Part shown: positions 7,401 through 14,429 of the stretch, in pieces
How positions within the stretch are numbered: the first letter of the stretch is position 1
Layout: each line of letters opens with the position of its first letter
DNA from: DASRHY01 sp046765875
GTDB taxonomy: Bacteria > Actinomycetota > Actinomycetes > Propionibacteriales > Kribbellaceae
DNA: 26,351 bases
NCBI GenBank assembly: GCA_046765875.1
Contig: JBKPSJ010000242.1
Coordinates: forward strand, 1-26,351
Reading direction: 5' to 3'
Program-made: the position numbers and the translations under genes
The notes under the pieces: generated by a model
The model's input: the letters and a program-made list of their open reading frames with translations, nothing else
What the model was told of the DNA's origin: nothing
Databases searched by the model: none

Positions 7401-9065
7401 TGGGCCGTGGTCGAGGATGTAGCCAGGCTGCGTGACGCTCTGGGCGTACCGCTGCCGCCCGGTGTGGCCGAGGCATACGCCGAGCCCGTCGCGGATCCGT
7501 TGGGCGACCTGGTCTCGCGCTATGCCCGTACGCACGGACCGTTCCAGGCGTCCGCCTTGGCCGAGCATCTCGGGACCGGAGTGGTCGTGGTGACCGATGC
7601 GCTCCGCCGGTTGGCCGCCGCCGGGCGGGTGGTCGAGGGCGAGTTCCTGCCGGGCGGCGTCACCGCCGAGTGGTGCGACGCGGAGGTACTGCGGCTGCTC
7701 CGGCGCCGGTCGCTGGCCGCGCTGCGCAAGGAGGTCGAACCGGTCGAGCAGACCGCGCTGGCACGGTTCCTGCCGTCCTGGCAGGGCATCACCAGCCGGG
7801 CCGGGAGCGGCGGACGAGGGTACGGCGACCTGACTGGCGCGGTGCTCAGCGCCGTCGAACAGTTGGCCGGGTGTGCCGTACCGGCGTCGGCGCTCGAGTC
7901 GATCGTGCTGCCGTCGCGGGTGCCGGGATACAGCCCGGCGATGCTGGACGAGCTGACCGCGACCGGCGAAGTGATCTGGGCCGGTGCCGGCGCCCTCCCC
8001 GGGACCGACGGCTGGGTATCGCTGCACCTGGCCGACACCTGCGACCTGACGCTGCCCGACCCGGACGAGACGGTCGAGATCGGCGAGGTCCATCGAGCGG
8101 TGCTCGACGCGCTGGACAGTGGCGGGGCCTTCTTCTTCCGCCAGCTCAGCACGACCATCGGGGGCATGGTTGGCGTCGTCGATGACGCGACCCTGACCGC
8201 GGCGACGTGGGACCTGGTGTGGGCCGGATACCTGAGCAACGACACGCTTGCTCCGCTGCGGGCACTGACCGGCGGTGGTCGCGGGACGCATCGGCCTCGC
8301 CGTCCGTCGCCGCGGACGAGGGGGGCGCGCCCCGGGCGGCCGGCAATGCCGTCGCGATCCGGCCCGCTGACCGCATCCGGCCGCTGGTCGTTGCTGCCGG
8401 CAAGGAATTCGGATCCGACCCGTCGGGCGCATGCGGCCACCGAGGCGCTGCTCGACCGCTATGGGATCGTCACCCGGGGCGCCGTGGTGAGCGAGCGGAC
8501 ACCAGGTGGATTCGCCGCGGTGTACAAGGTGCTCAGTGCGTTCGAGGAGACGGGCCGGTGCCGGCGAGGGTACTTCGTCGCCGGACTCGGTGCGGCCCAG
8601 TTCGCGCTGCCTGGTGCGGTCGATCGGCTGCGTGCCCTGGCCGATGGCGCCCGGGTCGCGGCCGGCAAGGGCGAGGAAGGCCCGCGCGCCGTCGTCCTGG
8701 CCGCGACCGATCCCGCCAACCCGTACGGTGCGGCGCTGCCCTGGCCCGAACGAGACCGGGATCGCGAGGGCGGCGCCAGCGGCCATAGACCCGGCCGCAA
8801 GGCGGGTGCGCTGGTTGTCATGGTCGATGGCCGGCTCGTCGTGTACGTCGAACGAGGCGGGCGGACGGTGCTCAGCTTCACCGAGGACGCCGAGTTGCTC
8901 CAGCCGGCCGTGGACGCGCTTGCACTGGCGATCCGCGACGGCCACCTCGGCAAGCTCAGCGTCGAAACCGCCGACGGCGAGCAGGTGCGGCACACGGCCT
9001 TCGGCGACGCATTGGCCAAGGCCGGCTTCCACGCCACCCCACGCGGCCTCCGCCTCCGCGCATAA
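4476..9065 (+). CDS. lhr: Lhr-type ATP-dependent DNA helicase
   Basis: A 1529-residue superfamily-2 helicase, the length of the large actinobacterial Lhr proteins (about 1500). Walker A APTGSGKT lies at 46-53, the DEVH box at 170-173, SAT at 205-207 and motif VI QRVGRAGH at 398-405. These are followed by the Lhr-specific winged-helix and C-terminal regions, including RRGYFVAGLGAAQFALPGAVDRL near the end. Lhr moves 3' to 5' on single-stranded DNA and unwinds RNA:DNA hybrids, with a role in DNA repair known from mycobacteria. The start at 4476 is favoured by AGGA 8 bases upstream; an ATG at 4467 would add three residues. An Arg/Pro/Gly-rich linker (8270-8400) joins the conserved parts. It is followed by nei2, a common partner. 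Confidence 0.95.
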   Translation: MSKQDPLRDFSRATRTWFGDVFDAATPAQRGAWAAISAGRDALVVAPTGSGKTLAAFLWALDRLATTQRSAEPKHRCRVLYVSPLKALAVDVERNLRAPLTGVRQAAERLGEMRVDVEVAMRSGDTPASDRRRFATKPADILITTPESLFLILTSQARESLRGIETVIVDEVHAVAGTKRGAHLAITLERLDELLPKPAQRIGLSATVRPVEEVARFLGGRRPVEVVQPKYAKEWDLSVVVPVEDMTELGDVEPESGSAARSTRHASIWPHVEEHVADLIAQHKSTIVFANSRRLAERLTARLNEIAAERSGTELPDAGSPAQLMAQSGASQAAPPLVARAHHGSVSKEQRALIESDLKSGRLPCVVATSSLELGIDMGAVDLVVQVEAPPSVASGLQRVGRAGHQVGAVSRGVLFPKFRGDLVETAVVVQRMREGKIEQLHIPTNPLDVLAQQIVSIASMDAIDADELFALVRRTAAFATLPRSAYDAVLDMLSGKYPSDEFAELRPRIVFDRVSGQITGRPGAQRLAVTSGGTIPDRGLFGVFLVGESTNHRVGELDEEMVYESRVGDVFTLGTSSWRIEDITHDRVLVSPAPGQPGRLPFWKGDAVGRPAELGAATGAFVRTTASLPEAKAVDRARTTGLDEYAARNLVAYLSEQREATGRVPDDKTILVERFRDELGDWRVCVHSPYGGQVHGPWALAIAARLEQRYGMDAQAVAGDDGIVLRLPETDEPPPGAELVLFDPAEIEQVITDEVGGSALFASRFRECAARALLLPRRDPRRRSPLWQQRQRSAQLLSVASKYGSFPIVLEALRECLQDVYDMTALKELLTGVAERRISVVEVETAEASPFAKSLLFGYVGAFMYEGDTPLAEKRAAALALDQTLLAELLGRTELRELLDAEVVLRTEAELQRLADDRKARDEEGLFDILRLVGPLSVEQASQRSVDGADAEAWLTSLAAARRVVRVRIAGEHRWAVVEDVARLRDALGVPLPPGVAEAYAEPVADPLGDLVSRYARTHGPFQASALAEHLGTGVVVVTDALRRLAAAGRVVEGEFLPGGVTAEWCDAEVLRLLRRRSLAALRKEVEPVEQTALARFLPSWQGITSRAGSGGRGYGDLTGAVLSAVEQLAGCAVPASALESIVLPSRVPGYSPAMLDELTATGEVIWAGAGALPGTDGWVSLHLADTCDLTLPDPDETVEIGEVHRAVLDALDSGGAFFFRQLSTTIGGMVGVVDDATLTAATWDLVWAGYLSNDTLAPLRALTGGGRGTHRPRRPSPRTRGARPGRPAMPSRSGPLTASGRWSLLPARNSDPTRRAHAATEALLDRYGIVTRGAVVSERTPGGFAAVYKVLSAFEETGRCRRGYFVAGLGAAQFALPGAVDRLRALADGARVAAGKGEEGPRAVVLAATDPANPYGAALPWPERDRDREGGASGHRPGRKAGALVVMVDGRLVVYVERGGRTVLSFTEDAELLQPAVDALALAIRDGHLGKLSVETADGEQVRHTAFGDALAKAGFHATPRGLRLRA

Positions 9066-9110
9066 CCTCCCGACGTCAAGGCCGGCTTCCCCGCCAACCC
9101 CGGGCCTCCT
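9017..9110. repeat. Imperfect tandem duplication across the lhr 3' end
   Basis: The bases from 9017, inside the last codons of lhr, reappear 60 bases later from 9077 in the non-coding gap. CAAGGCCGGCTTCC is identical in both copies, and the following ~20 bases (CGCC, CCCC, GGCCTCC) remain similar. This looks like an old 60-bp duplication that carried part of the lhr C-terminal coding sequence past its stop codon. Confidence 0.65.
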
Positions 9111-9122
9111 TTCCGCCGCGGC

Positions 9123-9128
9123 TAGGCT
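9123..9128 (+). promoter_or_regulatory. Candidate -10 element for nei2
   Basis: TAGGCT fits the actinobacterial -10 pattern TAnnnT and lies 26 bases upstream of the nei2 ATG. No convincing -35 is seen at 16-18 bases. It suggests nei2 may have its own promoter as well as reading through from lhr. Confidence 0.3.
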
Positions 9129-9154
9129 GATCGCCGACTGCTGGGGGTGCGCCG

Positions 9155-9940
9155 ATGCCTGAGGGCGACACCGTGTGGCGCGTCTGCCACCGGCTACACG
9201 AGGCCGTGGCCGGCCAGGAGATCACCGCGACCGACTTCCGGGTGCCGCAACTGGCTACGTCCGATCTGAGCGGCCATACGCTGCTCGAGGTCGTGCCACG
9301 CGGAAAGCACCAGTTGCTGCGGTTCTCCGGCGGGTTGACGCTGCACAGCCATCTGATGATGGAGGGCGCCTGGCATCTGTACCGGCCCGGCGAGCGGTGG
9401 CGTGGCGGACCGACGCACGAGATCCGGGTCGTGCTGACGACGGAACCGTGGGTGGTCGTCGGGTACCGCCTTCCCGTTCTCGAACTGATCCGCACGTCCG
9501 AGGAGGAGAACGCGGTCGGGCACCTCGGCCCAGACCTACTCGCAAGCGACTTCGACCGCGACAAGGCGATCGCCAACCTTGAGCGCGACCCGGACCGGAC
9601 GATCAGCGAGGCGTTGCTCGACCAGACGAAGCTGGCAGGCATCGGCAACCTGTACCGCGCCGAGATCTGCTTCCTTGTCGGGGCACACCCATCGCGGCGT
9701 ACGTGCGACGTCGACGTGTCCAAATGCGTCGACCTGGCTCGACGATTGCTGAAGTCGAACCTGTCCCGAGCCGCCCAGGTCACCACCGGAGTGGACCGGC
9801 CGGGACGGCGTACGTGGGTGTACGAACGAACGGGGCGACCCTGCCACCGCTGCGGCACCAAGGTGCAGTCCGCCCGCATCGGCGAAGCCCCACACGACCG
9901 GGTCATCTACTGGTGCCCCTCCTGCCAACCCGCCCCCTGA
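9155..9940 (+). CDS. nei2: Fpg/Nei-family DNA glycosylase/AP lyase (Nei2-type)
   Basis: A 261-residue base-excision-repair enzyme. The mature N-terminus PEGDTVWR puts the catalytic Pro2 and Glu3 in place. Lys51 (PRGKHQLL) is the conserved loop lysine, and LLDQTKLAGIGNLYRAEICF is the helix-two-turn-helix. A C-terminal zinc finger uses Cys230, Cys233, Cys254 and Cys257 (CHRCG...YWCPSC). The PEGDT start is the Nei form (Fpg has PELPE). It removes oxidised bases, mainly pyrimidines, and nicks the abasic site. The ATG is preceded by a G-rich CTGGGGG. Its place 89 bases after lhr fits a DNA-repair transcription unit. Confidence 0.93.
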   Translation: MPEGDTVWRVCHRLHEAVAGQEITATDFRVPQLATSDLSGHTLLEVVPRGKHQLLRFSGGLTLHSHLMMEGAWHLYRPGERWRGGPTHEIRVVLTTEPWVVVGYRLPVLELIRTSEEENAVGHLGPDLLASDFDRDKAIANLERDPDRTISEALLDQTKLAGIGNLYRAEICFLVGAHPSRRTCDVDVSKCVDLARRLLKSNLSRAAQVTTGVDRPGRRTWVYERTGRPCHRCGTKVQSARIGEAPHDRVIYWCPSCQPAP

Positions 9941-9957
9941 CCACCTGCTGCCGGCGA

Positions 9958-10133
9958 TTGTTCAACGCCACCCGGCCCTGGTCACCGCACCCGACTCCGG
10001 CACGATAACGCCGATGCGGTCGCGACACGCGTCCGACCGCCCACAGGCCATAAGCACAGCCGTGAACAACCTCTGCGGGCGTTGAACAAGGCAGAACGTG
10101 TTCAACGCCGCCACAGCTTGTTCAACGCCACCC
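9958..10133. repeat. Intergenic TTGTTCAACGCC repeats
   Basis: The word TTGTTCAACGCCACCC occurs at 9958-9973 and 10118-10133, a variant TGTTCAACGCC at 10099-10109, and the inverted form GGCGTTGAACA at 10078-10088. A fragment GTGAACAAC lies at 10062. The sequence CCCGGCCCTG also occurs twice (about 9971 and 10149). The gap between nei2 and the ROK gene (9941-10226) holds these repeats and no gene that I can see. Confidence 0.7.
10078..10109. promoter_or_regulatory. Perfect 11-bp inverted repeat upstream of ROK gene
   Basis: GGCGTTGAACA (10078-10088) and TGTTCAACGCC (10099-10109) are exact complements around a 10-base spacer. There is no T-run, so a terminator for nei2 is possible but weak. An operator for the downstream ROK regulator, or part of a dispersed repeat, are the alternatives. 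It lies about 118 bases before the ROK ATG. Confidence 0.5.
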
Positions 10134-10226
10134 AGCTGGTCGCCGCGACCCGGCCCTGACTGCCGACCCTGTCGGCGTGGAGCGGGTTGTGGTGGGCTGG
10201 TTTGGTGTGGTTGCGGGGGGTTTTGA

Positions 10227-11474
10227 ATGAACGCGCTATATCGTGGCCCAATGGCGGCTGGGGAACGGATCGGCTCGACCGGCGGCGGTACGCCGGTCCT
10301 GCGGCGGATCAACACCGCCGTCGTGCTGGAGGCATTGCGGGACGCCGGGTCTCCCCTGCGGATCGCCGAGTTGGTACAGCGGACCGGCCTTGCTCGGCCG
10401 ACCGTCGCGCAGGTGGTCGAGGACCTCAGCGCCGCCGGCTGGCTCATACAGCACGAGCCGGACCCCGAGGAGCAGACGATGGGCCGACCGGCGATCCGGG
10501 TGTCGCTCGACGGCCGGGCCGCTCCGGTGGTCGGGCTCGACATCGGACCGCACAGTGTGACCGTCGGCGTGTGCGACCTGACCGGGGTCACGCTCAGCAT
10601 GGTTCGGCGGCCCGGGGTCGGGCCCGCGCCCGCGAAGGTGCTGCCGCTGATCACCGAGGTGGTCCGGGCCGGTCTGGACCAGGCCGGGGTACCGGCGACG
10701 GACGTCGGAGCGATCGCGGTCGCCACGCCCGGATTGGTCGACGACGGGCGGATCCGGCTGGCGCCGAGCCTGCCGGGCTGGAACGCGGTCGACCTGCCGG
10801 CGCACCTGCGGCGTACGGTCGACTGCCCGGTGCTGCTCGACAACGACGCGAACATGGCGGCGCTGGCGGTCTCGAACAACCGCGGCGGCGCCGAGACTGT
10901 GATCGCGGTGCAGTGGGGCGAGCGAATCGGCGGCGGCGTGGTGATCAACGGCCGGCTGCACCGCGGCGCGTCCGCGGCGGCGGGTGAGGTCGGCTTCATC
11001 CGGCCCAGGACCGCGACGTCGACGAGTCCGGATGAGCTGGGCCCGCTGGAGCAGGCGATCGGTACCGAGAAGATCGCCGAGATGGGCCGGCGCGCCGCAG
11101 CCGAGCATCCGGATTCGGTGCTGGCCAAAGAGGAGATCGACGCCGCTCATGTGTTCGCCGCGGCGAAGCAGGGCGATGCCGCGGCCAGGCAGATCGTTGA
11201 CGAGGTCACCGAGGCGTTCGCGGACGCGCTCGCGCCGGTCGTATTGGTGCTCGACCCGGAAGCGGTGGTGATCGGGGGCGGTATCGCGCGGGCCGGCGAC
11301 GTCCTGGTCGAGGCGGTGTCGCGGCACCTCTACGAGCGCACGCTCACCCAGCCGATCGTGGAGTTGTCCCCGCTCGCGGAGGACACGGTGGTCACCGGCG
11401 CGATGCTGCTCGCGCTCGAGGACGTGTGGCTGAACCGGCTTCCGACCCAGCCGCTGAACGGACTACGCGGCTGA
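10227..11474 (+). CDS. ROK-family transcriptional regulator
   Basis: A 415-residue protein with an N-terminal winged helix-turn-helix (about 31-75; LRIAELVQRTGLARPTVAQV) and a C-terminal sugar-kinase-like ROK domain. LDIGPHS at 104-110 is the phosphate-binding loop, LLDNDANMAA near 203-212 carries the usual Asp, and IGGGVVINGRLHRGASAAAG is near 234-252. The zinc motif of the family (GH, then CxCGxxGCxE) is absent: the equivalent stretch reads GEVGFIRPRTATSTSPDELG. It is therefore more likely a DNA-binding repressor than a kinase; sugar ligands are typical of the family. I used the ATG at 10227 (G-rich tract 6 bases upstream); an ATG at 10251 giving MAAGERIG is possible. It overlaps clgR tail-to-tail by 12 bases. 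Confidence 0.85.
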   Translation: MNALYRGPMAAGERIGSTGGGTPVLRRINTAVVLEALRDAGSPLRIAELVQRTGLARPTVAQVVEDLSAAGWLIQHEPDPEEQTMGRPAIRVSLDGRAAPVVGLDIGPHSVTVGVCDLTGVTLSMVRRPGVGPAPAKVLPLITEVVRAGLDQAGVPATDVGAIAVATPGLVDDGRIRLAPSLPGWNAVDLPAHLRRTVDCPVLLDNDANMAALAVSNNRGGAETVIAVQWGERIGGGVVINGRLHRGASAAAGEVGFIRPRTATSTSPDELGPLEQAIGTEKIAEMGRRAAAEHPDSVLAKEEIDAAHVFAAAKQGDAAARQIVDEVTEAFADALAPVVLVLDPEAVVIGGGIARAGDVLVEAVSRHLYERTLTQPIVELSPLAEDTVVTGAMLLALEDVWLNRLPTQPLNGLRG

Positions 11475-11768
11475 GGCGACGACGTCGGAGTTGACGGCCG
11501 GGTGCTTGAGCACCAGCGGCTCGGCGGCCAGCGCCTCCTCGCGGGCGAGGTCGGCGGAGACCTCGGCGAAGATGGCCGACAGCGGCACGTCGAGGGCCGA
11601 GCAGATCGAGGCCAGCAACTCGCTGGAGGCTTCCTTCTGACCGCGCTCGACCTCGGACAGGTACCCGAGGCTCACCCGGGCGTCGGCGGACACCTCACGC
11701 AGCGTGCGGCCCTGCCGCAGGCGCCGGCGGCGCAGCACGTCGCCGAGGAGGCCACGAACCAGGACCAT
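11463..11768 (-). CDS. clgR: ClgR-type XRE-family transcriptional regulator
   Basis: A 101-residue protein with a Cro/C1-type helix-turn-helix (about 8-67; GDVLRRRRLRQGRTLREVS, then ARVSLGYLSEVERGQKEASSELLASICSALDVPL split over the recognition region). This sequence is the signature of ClgR, the activator of clp protease and other stress genes in Streptomyces, Corynebacterium and mycobacteria. The C-terminus ends VVASAA; ClgR proteins are known to be degraded by ClpP through a C-terminal Ala-Ala, so the degron seems kept. The start has a strong GGAGGGG 5-6 bases upstream. The gene is the last of the minus-strand cluster and has its own 134-base upstream gap. Its stop overlaps the end of the convergent ROK gene. 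Confidence 0.9.
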   Translation of the reverse strand: MVLVRGLLGDVLRRRRLRQGRTLREVSADARVSLGYLSEVERGQKEASSELLASICSALDVPLSAIFAEVSADLAREEALAAEPLVLKHPAVNSDVVASAA

Positions 11769-11792
11769 CAGGTCCCCTCCCTTCCGAACCGG

Positions 11793-11820
11793 GTATCAGT
11801 CTCGCACGGTAGGCCACCAA
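11793..11820 (-). promoter_or_regulatory. Candidate clgR promoter
   Basis: On the minus strand, TTGGTG (11815-11820) and TGATAC (11793-11798) are 16 bases apart, ending 24 bases before the clgR ATG. The match to consensus is modest. I looked for the ClgR box CGC-N5-GCG in this gap and did not find an exact copy. Confidence 0.28.
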
Positions 11821-11832
11821 CGGTACCCGCAC

Positions 11833-11877
11833 CCGGGGAAGAATCGCTGGCGCGTGTCCAAGCCGTGTCTTCCCCGG
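11833..11877. promoter_or_regulatory. Perfect 10-bp inverted repeat between cinA and clgR
   Basis: CCGGGGAAGA (11833-11842) and TCTTCCCCGG (11868-11877) are exact complements with a 25-base spacer. On the transcribed strand it starts 25 bases after the cinA stop and ends about 65 bases before clgR. It may be a terminator of the upstream operon without a T-run, or a binding site controlling clgR. Confidence 0.5.
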
Positions 11878-11902
11878 CCGAGTACCCAATCCAGTACGCC
11901 AC

Positions 11903-12370
11903 TCAACGGGTCACCAGATCTGCCGCCAGCGCAAGCGCAGCCGCCACAGAATCAGCCCGTACGGCCGCCCGGTCACCGGTCAGTCGCAGCGCCCGCACCC
12001 GGACCACACCGGGTCCTGCGGCCGCCACGTACACCTCGCCGGCCGGGTGCCCGTCCTGCGAGTCCGGCCCCGCCACACCCGTCGTCGCCAACCCGTACGT
12101 CGCCTGCAAGCGCTCTCGTACGCCGGTAGCCAGCGCGGAGGCGGTGTCGGCGTGCACCGGCCCGACCCGGTCGAGCAGGTCCTGCGGTACGCCGGCCAGT
12201 GACGCCTTGAGATCGGTTGCGTACACAACGAGACCACCCCGGTACACCTCGGAGACGCCCGGCACATCGGTCAGGGCGGCGCCGACCAGCCCGCCGGTGA
12301 GCGACTCGGCTGTCGCCAGGGTGGCGCGCCGCGCCAGCAACGCGGCGACGAGCCGCTCCAGGTCGGTCAC
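11903..12370 (-). CDS. cinA: CinA-family protein, nicotinamide-nucleotide amidase (PncC)
   Basis: A 155-residue stand-alone CinA C-terminal domain. ATAESLTGGLVGAALTDVPG lies at 19-38, YRGGLVVYATDLK at 43-55 and TTGVAGP plus GHPAGEVYVA at about 97-116, all family hallmarks. The enzyme removes the amide of nicotinamide mononucleotide to give nicotinate mononucleotide in NAD recycling. The longer open frame upstream is not part of the gene. The GTG at 12370 overlaps the pgsA stop as GTGA, indicating translational coupling, and the protein then starts exactly at the family boundary (MTDLERLVAALLARR). Confidence 0.9.
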   Translation of the reverse strand: MTDLERLVAALLARRATLATAESLTGGLVGAALTDVPGVSEVYRGGLVVYATDLKASLAGVPQDLLDRVGPVHADTASALATGVRERLQATYGLATTGVAGPDSQDGHPAGEVYVAAAGPGVVRVRALRLTGDRAAVRADSVAAALALAADLVTR

Positions 12371-12981
12371 GGCCGGGCCGCCGCCCGGAGCCGGATCGCC
12401 CGGCGTACATAGTCGACGCCCGTGACCACGGTCACCACGACAGCGGCGGCCATCACCACGACGGCGGTCCAGTGCACCACAGCCACGTCGTGCCAAGGCA
12501 GCAGGTAGAGCCCGAGGGCGACCGACTGCAGCACGGTCTTGAGCTTGCCGCCGCGGCTGGCCGGCATCACCCCGTACCGGATCACCCAGAACCGCAGCAG
12601 CGTCACGCCCAACTCGCGGACCATCACCACGACCGTCACCCACCACGGCAGTTCGCCCAGCAGCGACAGACCGACGAAGGCAGTACCGGTGAGCGCCTTG
12701 TCGGCGATCGGGTCGGCGATCTTGCCGAAGTTCGTGACCAGGTTGCGCTTGCGGGCGATGTCGCCGTCGAGGCGATCGGTGAAGATCGCCACCGTGAACA
12801 CCGCGGTCGCCAGTAGCCGCCCGGTCACGTCGTCCCCGCCGTCGCGGAACAGCAGCCAGGCGAACACCGGTACGAGTACCAGCCGGAGCATCGTCAGCCC
12901 GTTGGCGATGTTCCAGACACTGGGTGCCGCGGAGGCACTCCCCGCGGCCTCCGAACCCGTACCAGGGCTACTGGTGGACAC
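12367..12981 (-). CDS. pgsA: CDP-diacylglycerol-glycerol-3-phosphate 3-phosphatidyltransferase
   Basis: A 204-residue integral membrane enzyme with several hydrophobic segments. The CDP-alcohol phosphotransferase motif D-x2-D-G-x2-A-R-x8-G-x3-D-x3-D is complete: Asp69, Asp72, Gly73, Ala76, Arg77, Gly86, Asp90 and Asp94. It makes phosphatidylglycerol phosphate from CDP-diacylglycerol and glycerol 3-phosphate at the membrane. The first ~20 residues are Ser/Ala-rich. The GTG start at 12981 lies inside the rimO gene, whose stop is at 12968 (14-base overlap), and the stop overlaps cinA. The position in the rimO-pgsA-cinA-clgR order supports this paralogue as the conserved one (PgsA3-like in mycobacteria). 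Confidence 0.92.
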   Translation of the reverse strand: MSTSSPGTGSEAAGSASAAPSVWNIANGLTMLRLVLVPVFAWLLFRDGGDDVTGRLLATAVFTVAIFTDRLDGDIARKRNLVTNFGKIADPIADKALTGTAFVGLSLLGELPWWVTVVVMVRELGVTLLRFWVIRYGVMPASRGGKLKTVLQSVALGLYLLPWHDVAVVHWTAVVVMAAAVVVTVVTGVDYVRRAIRLRAAARP

Positions 12982-14401
12982 GGCCGACCAGGTCCACGCC
13001 GTCGGTACCGGTCACCACTGCGCTGACGATCTGCCCGACGGCGTACGCGCCGGTGAGCATCGTCGAGCCGTCCACCTCCGGGCCCTGGTGCGCCGCCCGG
13101 CCCTCGGCGATCCCGCCGTCGACGGACTCGACGAGCACCTCGACGGTCTCGCCGATCCGGTACCGGGCGCGATCCGCGGTCACATCTTCGGCCAGCCGGC
13201 TGACCCGGTCGACCCTGTCGTCGATGGTGTCGGTGTCGAGCTTGCCGTCGTACGTCGCGGCCTCTGTGCCGTCCTCGTCCGAATACCCGAACACGCCGAT
13301 CGCGTCCAGGCGGGCCCGGTCGAGGAAGTCGCACAGGACGTCGACGTCGTCGTCGGTCTCGCCGGGGAAGCCGACGATCACGTTGCTCCGGATCCCCGCC
13401 TGCGGCGCCCGGGCGCGGACCTGCTCGATCAGGTCGAGGAACTTCTCGGCGTCGCCGAACCGCCGCATCCGCCGCAGCAGCGGGCCGGACGCGTGCTGGA
13501 ACGACAGGTCGAAGTAAGGCAATACGCCGGGCGTCGAGCACAGAGCCGCGATGAGCGAAGGCCGCATCTCGGCGGGCTGGAGATAGGAGACCCGCACGCG
13601 TTCGATGCCGTCCACGTCGGCCAGTTCGCCGACCAGCGTCTCGAGCAGTCGGAGGTCGCCGAGGTCCTTCCCGTACGACGTGGAGTTCTCGCTGACCAGG
13701 AACAGTTCCTTGGCACCCTGGTCGGCCAGCCACCTCGCCTCACCGAGTACGTCCGTGGGGCGCCGGGACACGAAGGCACCCCGGAACGATGGGATCGCGC
13801 AGAACGCGCACCGGCGGTCGCAGCCGGAAGCCAGTTTGAGCGGCGCCGTCGGCCCACCGTCCAGCCGGCGGCGCACCACTCGCGGTCCCGATGCGGGCGC
13901 GCGCACCAAATCCGGTGCCTCGACAACCATGTGGCCGGGGATGGACAGGTCGGTGGCGACGCGATCTGCCGGCGCGAGCGGGAGCAGCTTGCGGCGGTCC
14001 CGGGGTACGTGCGACTGGTGCTTCGTTCCGGACAGGATCGACTGGAGCCGCTCGGCGATGTCGTTGTAGTCGTCGAACCCCAGCACGGCGTCCGCCTCTG
14101 GAAGCGCGTCTGCCAGGTCCGCGCCGTACCGCTCGGCCAGGCACCCGACCGCGACGACCGCCTGCGTCGTACCGCCGATGTCTTTCTGGTCGGACGCAGC
14201 GAGCAAGGTGTCGACCGAGTCCTTCTTGGCGGTCTCGACGAATCCGCAGGTGTTCACCACCACGGTCTCGGCATCGGTGGCGTCGTCGACGAGCAGGAAG
14301 CCGCCGGCCTCGAGCCGGGCGGCGAGTTCCTCGGAGTCGACGTCGTTACGGGCACAGCCCAGCGTGACCAGGGCGACGGTGCGGGCAGGGGTGGTGTCCA
14401 T
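12968..14401 (-). CDS. rimO: Ribosomal protein uS12 methylthiotransferase RimO
   Basis: A 477-residue radical-SAM enzyme. The N-terminal UPF0004 domain has Cys16 (LGCARND), Cys52 (NTCGF) and Cys87 (VGCLAERY), ligands of the auxiliary iron-sulfur cluster. The radical-SAM CxxxCxxC is Cys194, Cys198 and Cys201 (SGCDRRCAFCAIPSFRG). YFDLSFQHAS and SNVIVGFPGET are typical of the barrel. A C-terminal TRAM domain (about 405-477, ending DGVDLVGRVHQ) binds the substrate. It adds a methylthio group to an Asp of ribosomal protein S12. RimO rather than MiaB is indicated by TLGCARND and by the cluster context. The ATG at 14401 is 28 bases after the RodZ-like gene. Confidence 0.93.
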   Translation of the reverse strand: MDTTPARTVALVTLGCARNDVDSEELAARLEAGGFLLVDDATDAETVVVNTCGFVETAKKDSVDTLLAASDQKDIGGTTQAVVAVGCLAERYGADLADALPEADAVLGFDDYNDIAERLQSILSGTKHQSHVPRDRRKLLPLAPADRVATDLSIPGHMVVEAPDLVRAPASGPRVVRRRLDGGPTAPLKLASGCDRRCAFCAIPSFRGAFVSRRPTDVLGEARWLADQGAKELFLVSENSTSYGKDLGDLRLLETLVGELADVDGIERVRVSYLQPAEMRPSLIAALCSTPGVLPYFDLSFQHASGPLLRRMRRFGDAEKFLDLIEQVRARAPQAGIRSNVIVGFPGETDDDVDVLCDFLDRARLDAIGVFGYSDEDGTEAATYDGKLDTDTIDDRVDRVSRLAEDVTADRARYRIGETVEVLVESVDGGIAEGRAAHQGPEVDGSTMLTGAYAVGQIVSAVVTGTDGVDLVGRVHQ

Positions 14402-14429
14402 CGAACACGAGTATGACGGCTGGACAGGT

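Noticed and set aside
7347..9032. 561-codon minus-strand open frame opposite the lhr 3' half
   Set aside because: Shadow frame; the plus-strand Lhr sequence is conserved throughout.
10251..11474. Alternative start of the ROK gene at 10251
   Set aside because: Not excluded, but it has no ribosome-binding site, while the ATG at 10227 has a G-rich tract at a suitable distance; noted under the gene.
11769..11902. ClgR autoregulatory box (CGC-N5-GCG)
   Set aside because: Closest match CGCTGGCGCG has the wrong spacing.
12371..12646. N-terminal extension of cinA to 12646
   Set aside because: It lies over pgsA in another frame and has no CinA similarity; the GTGA overlap at 12367-12370 gives the proper start.
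12539..14416. 625-codon plus-strand open frame opposite rimO and pgsA
   Set aside because: Shadow of two clearly conserved minus-strand genes.
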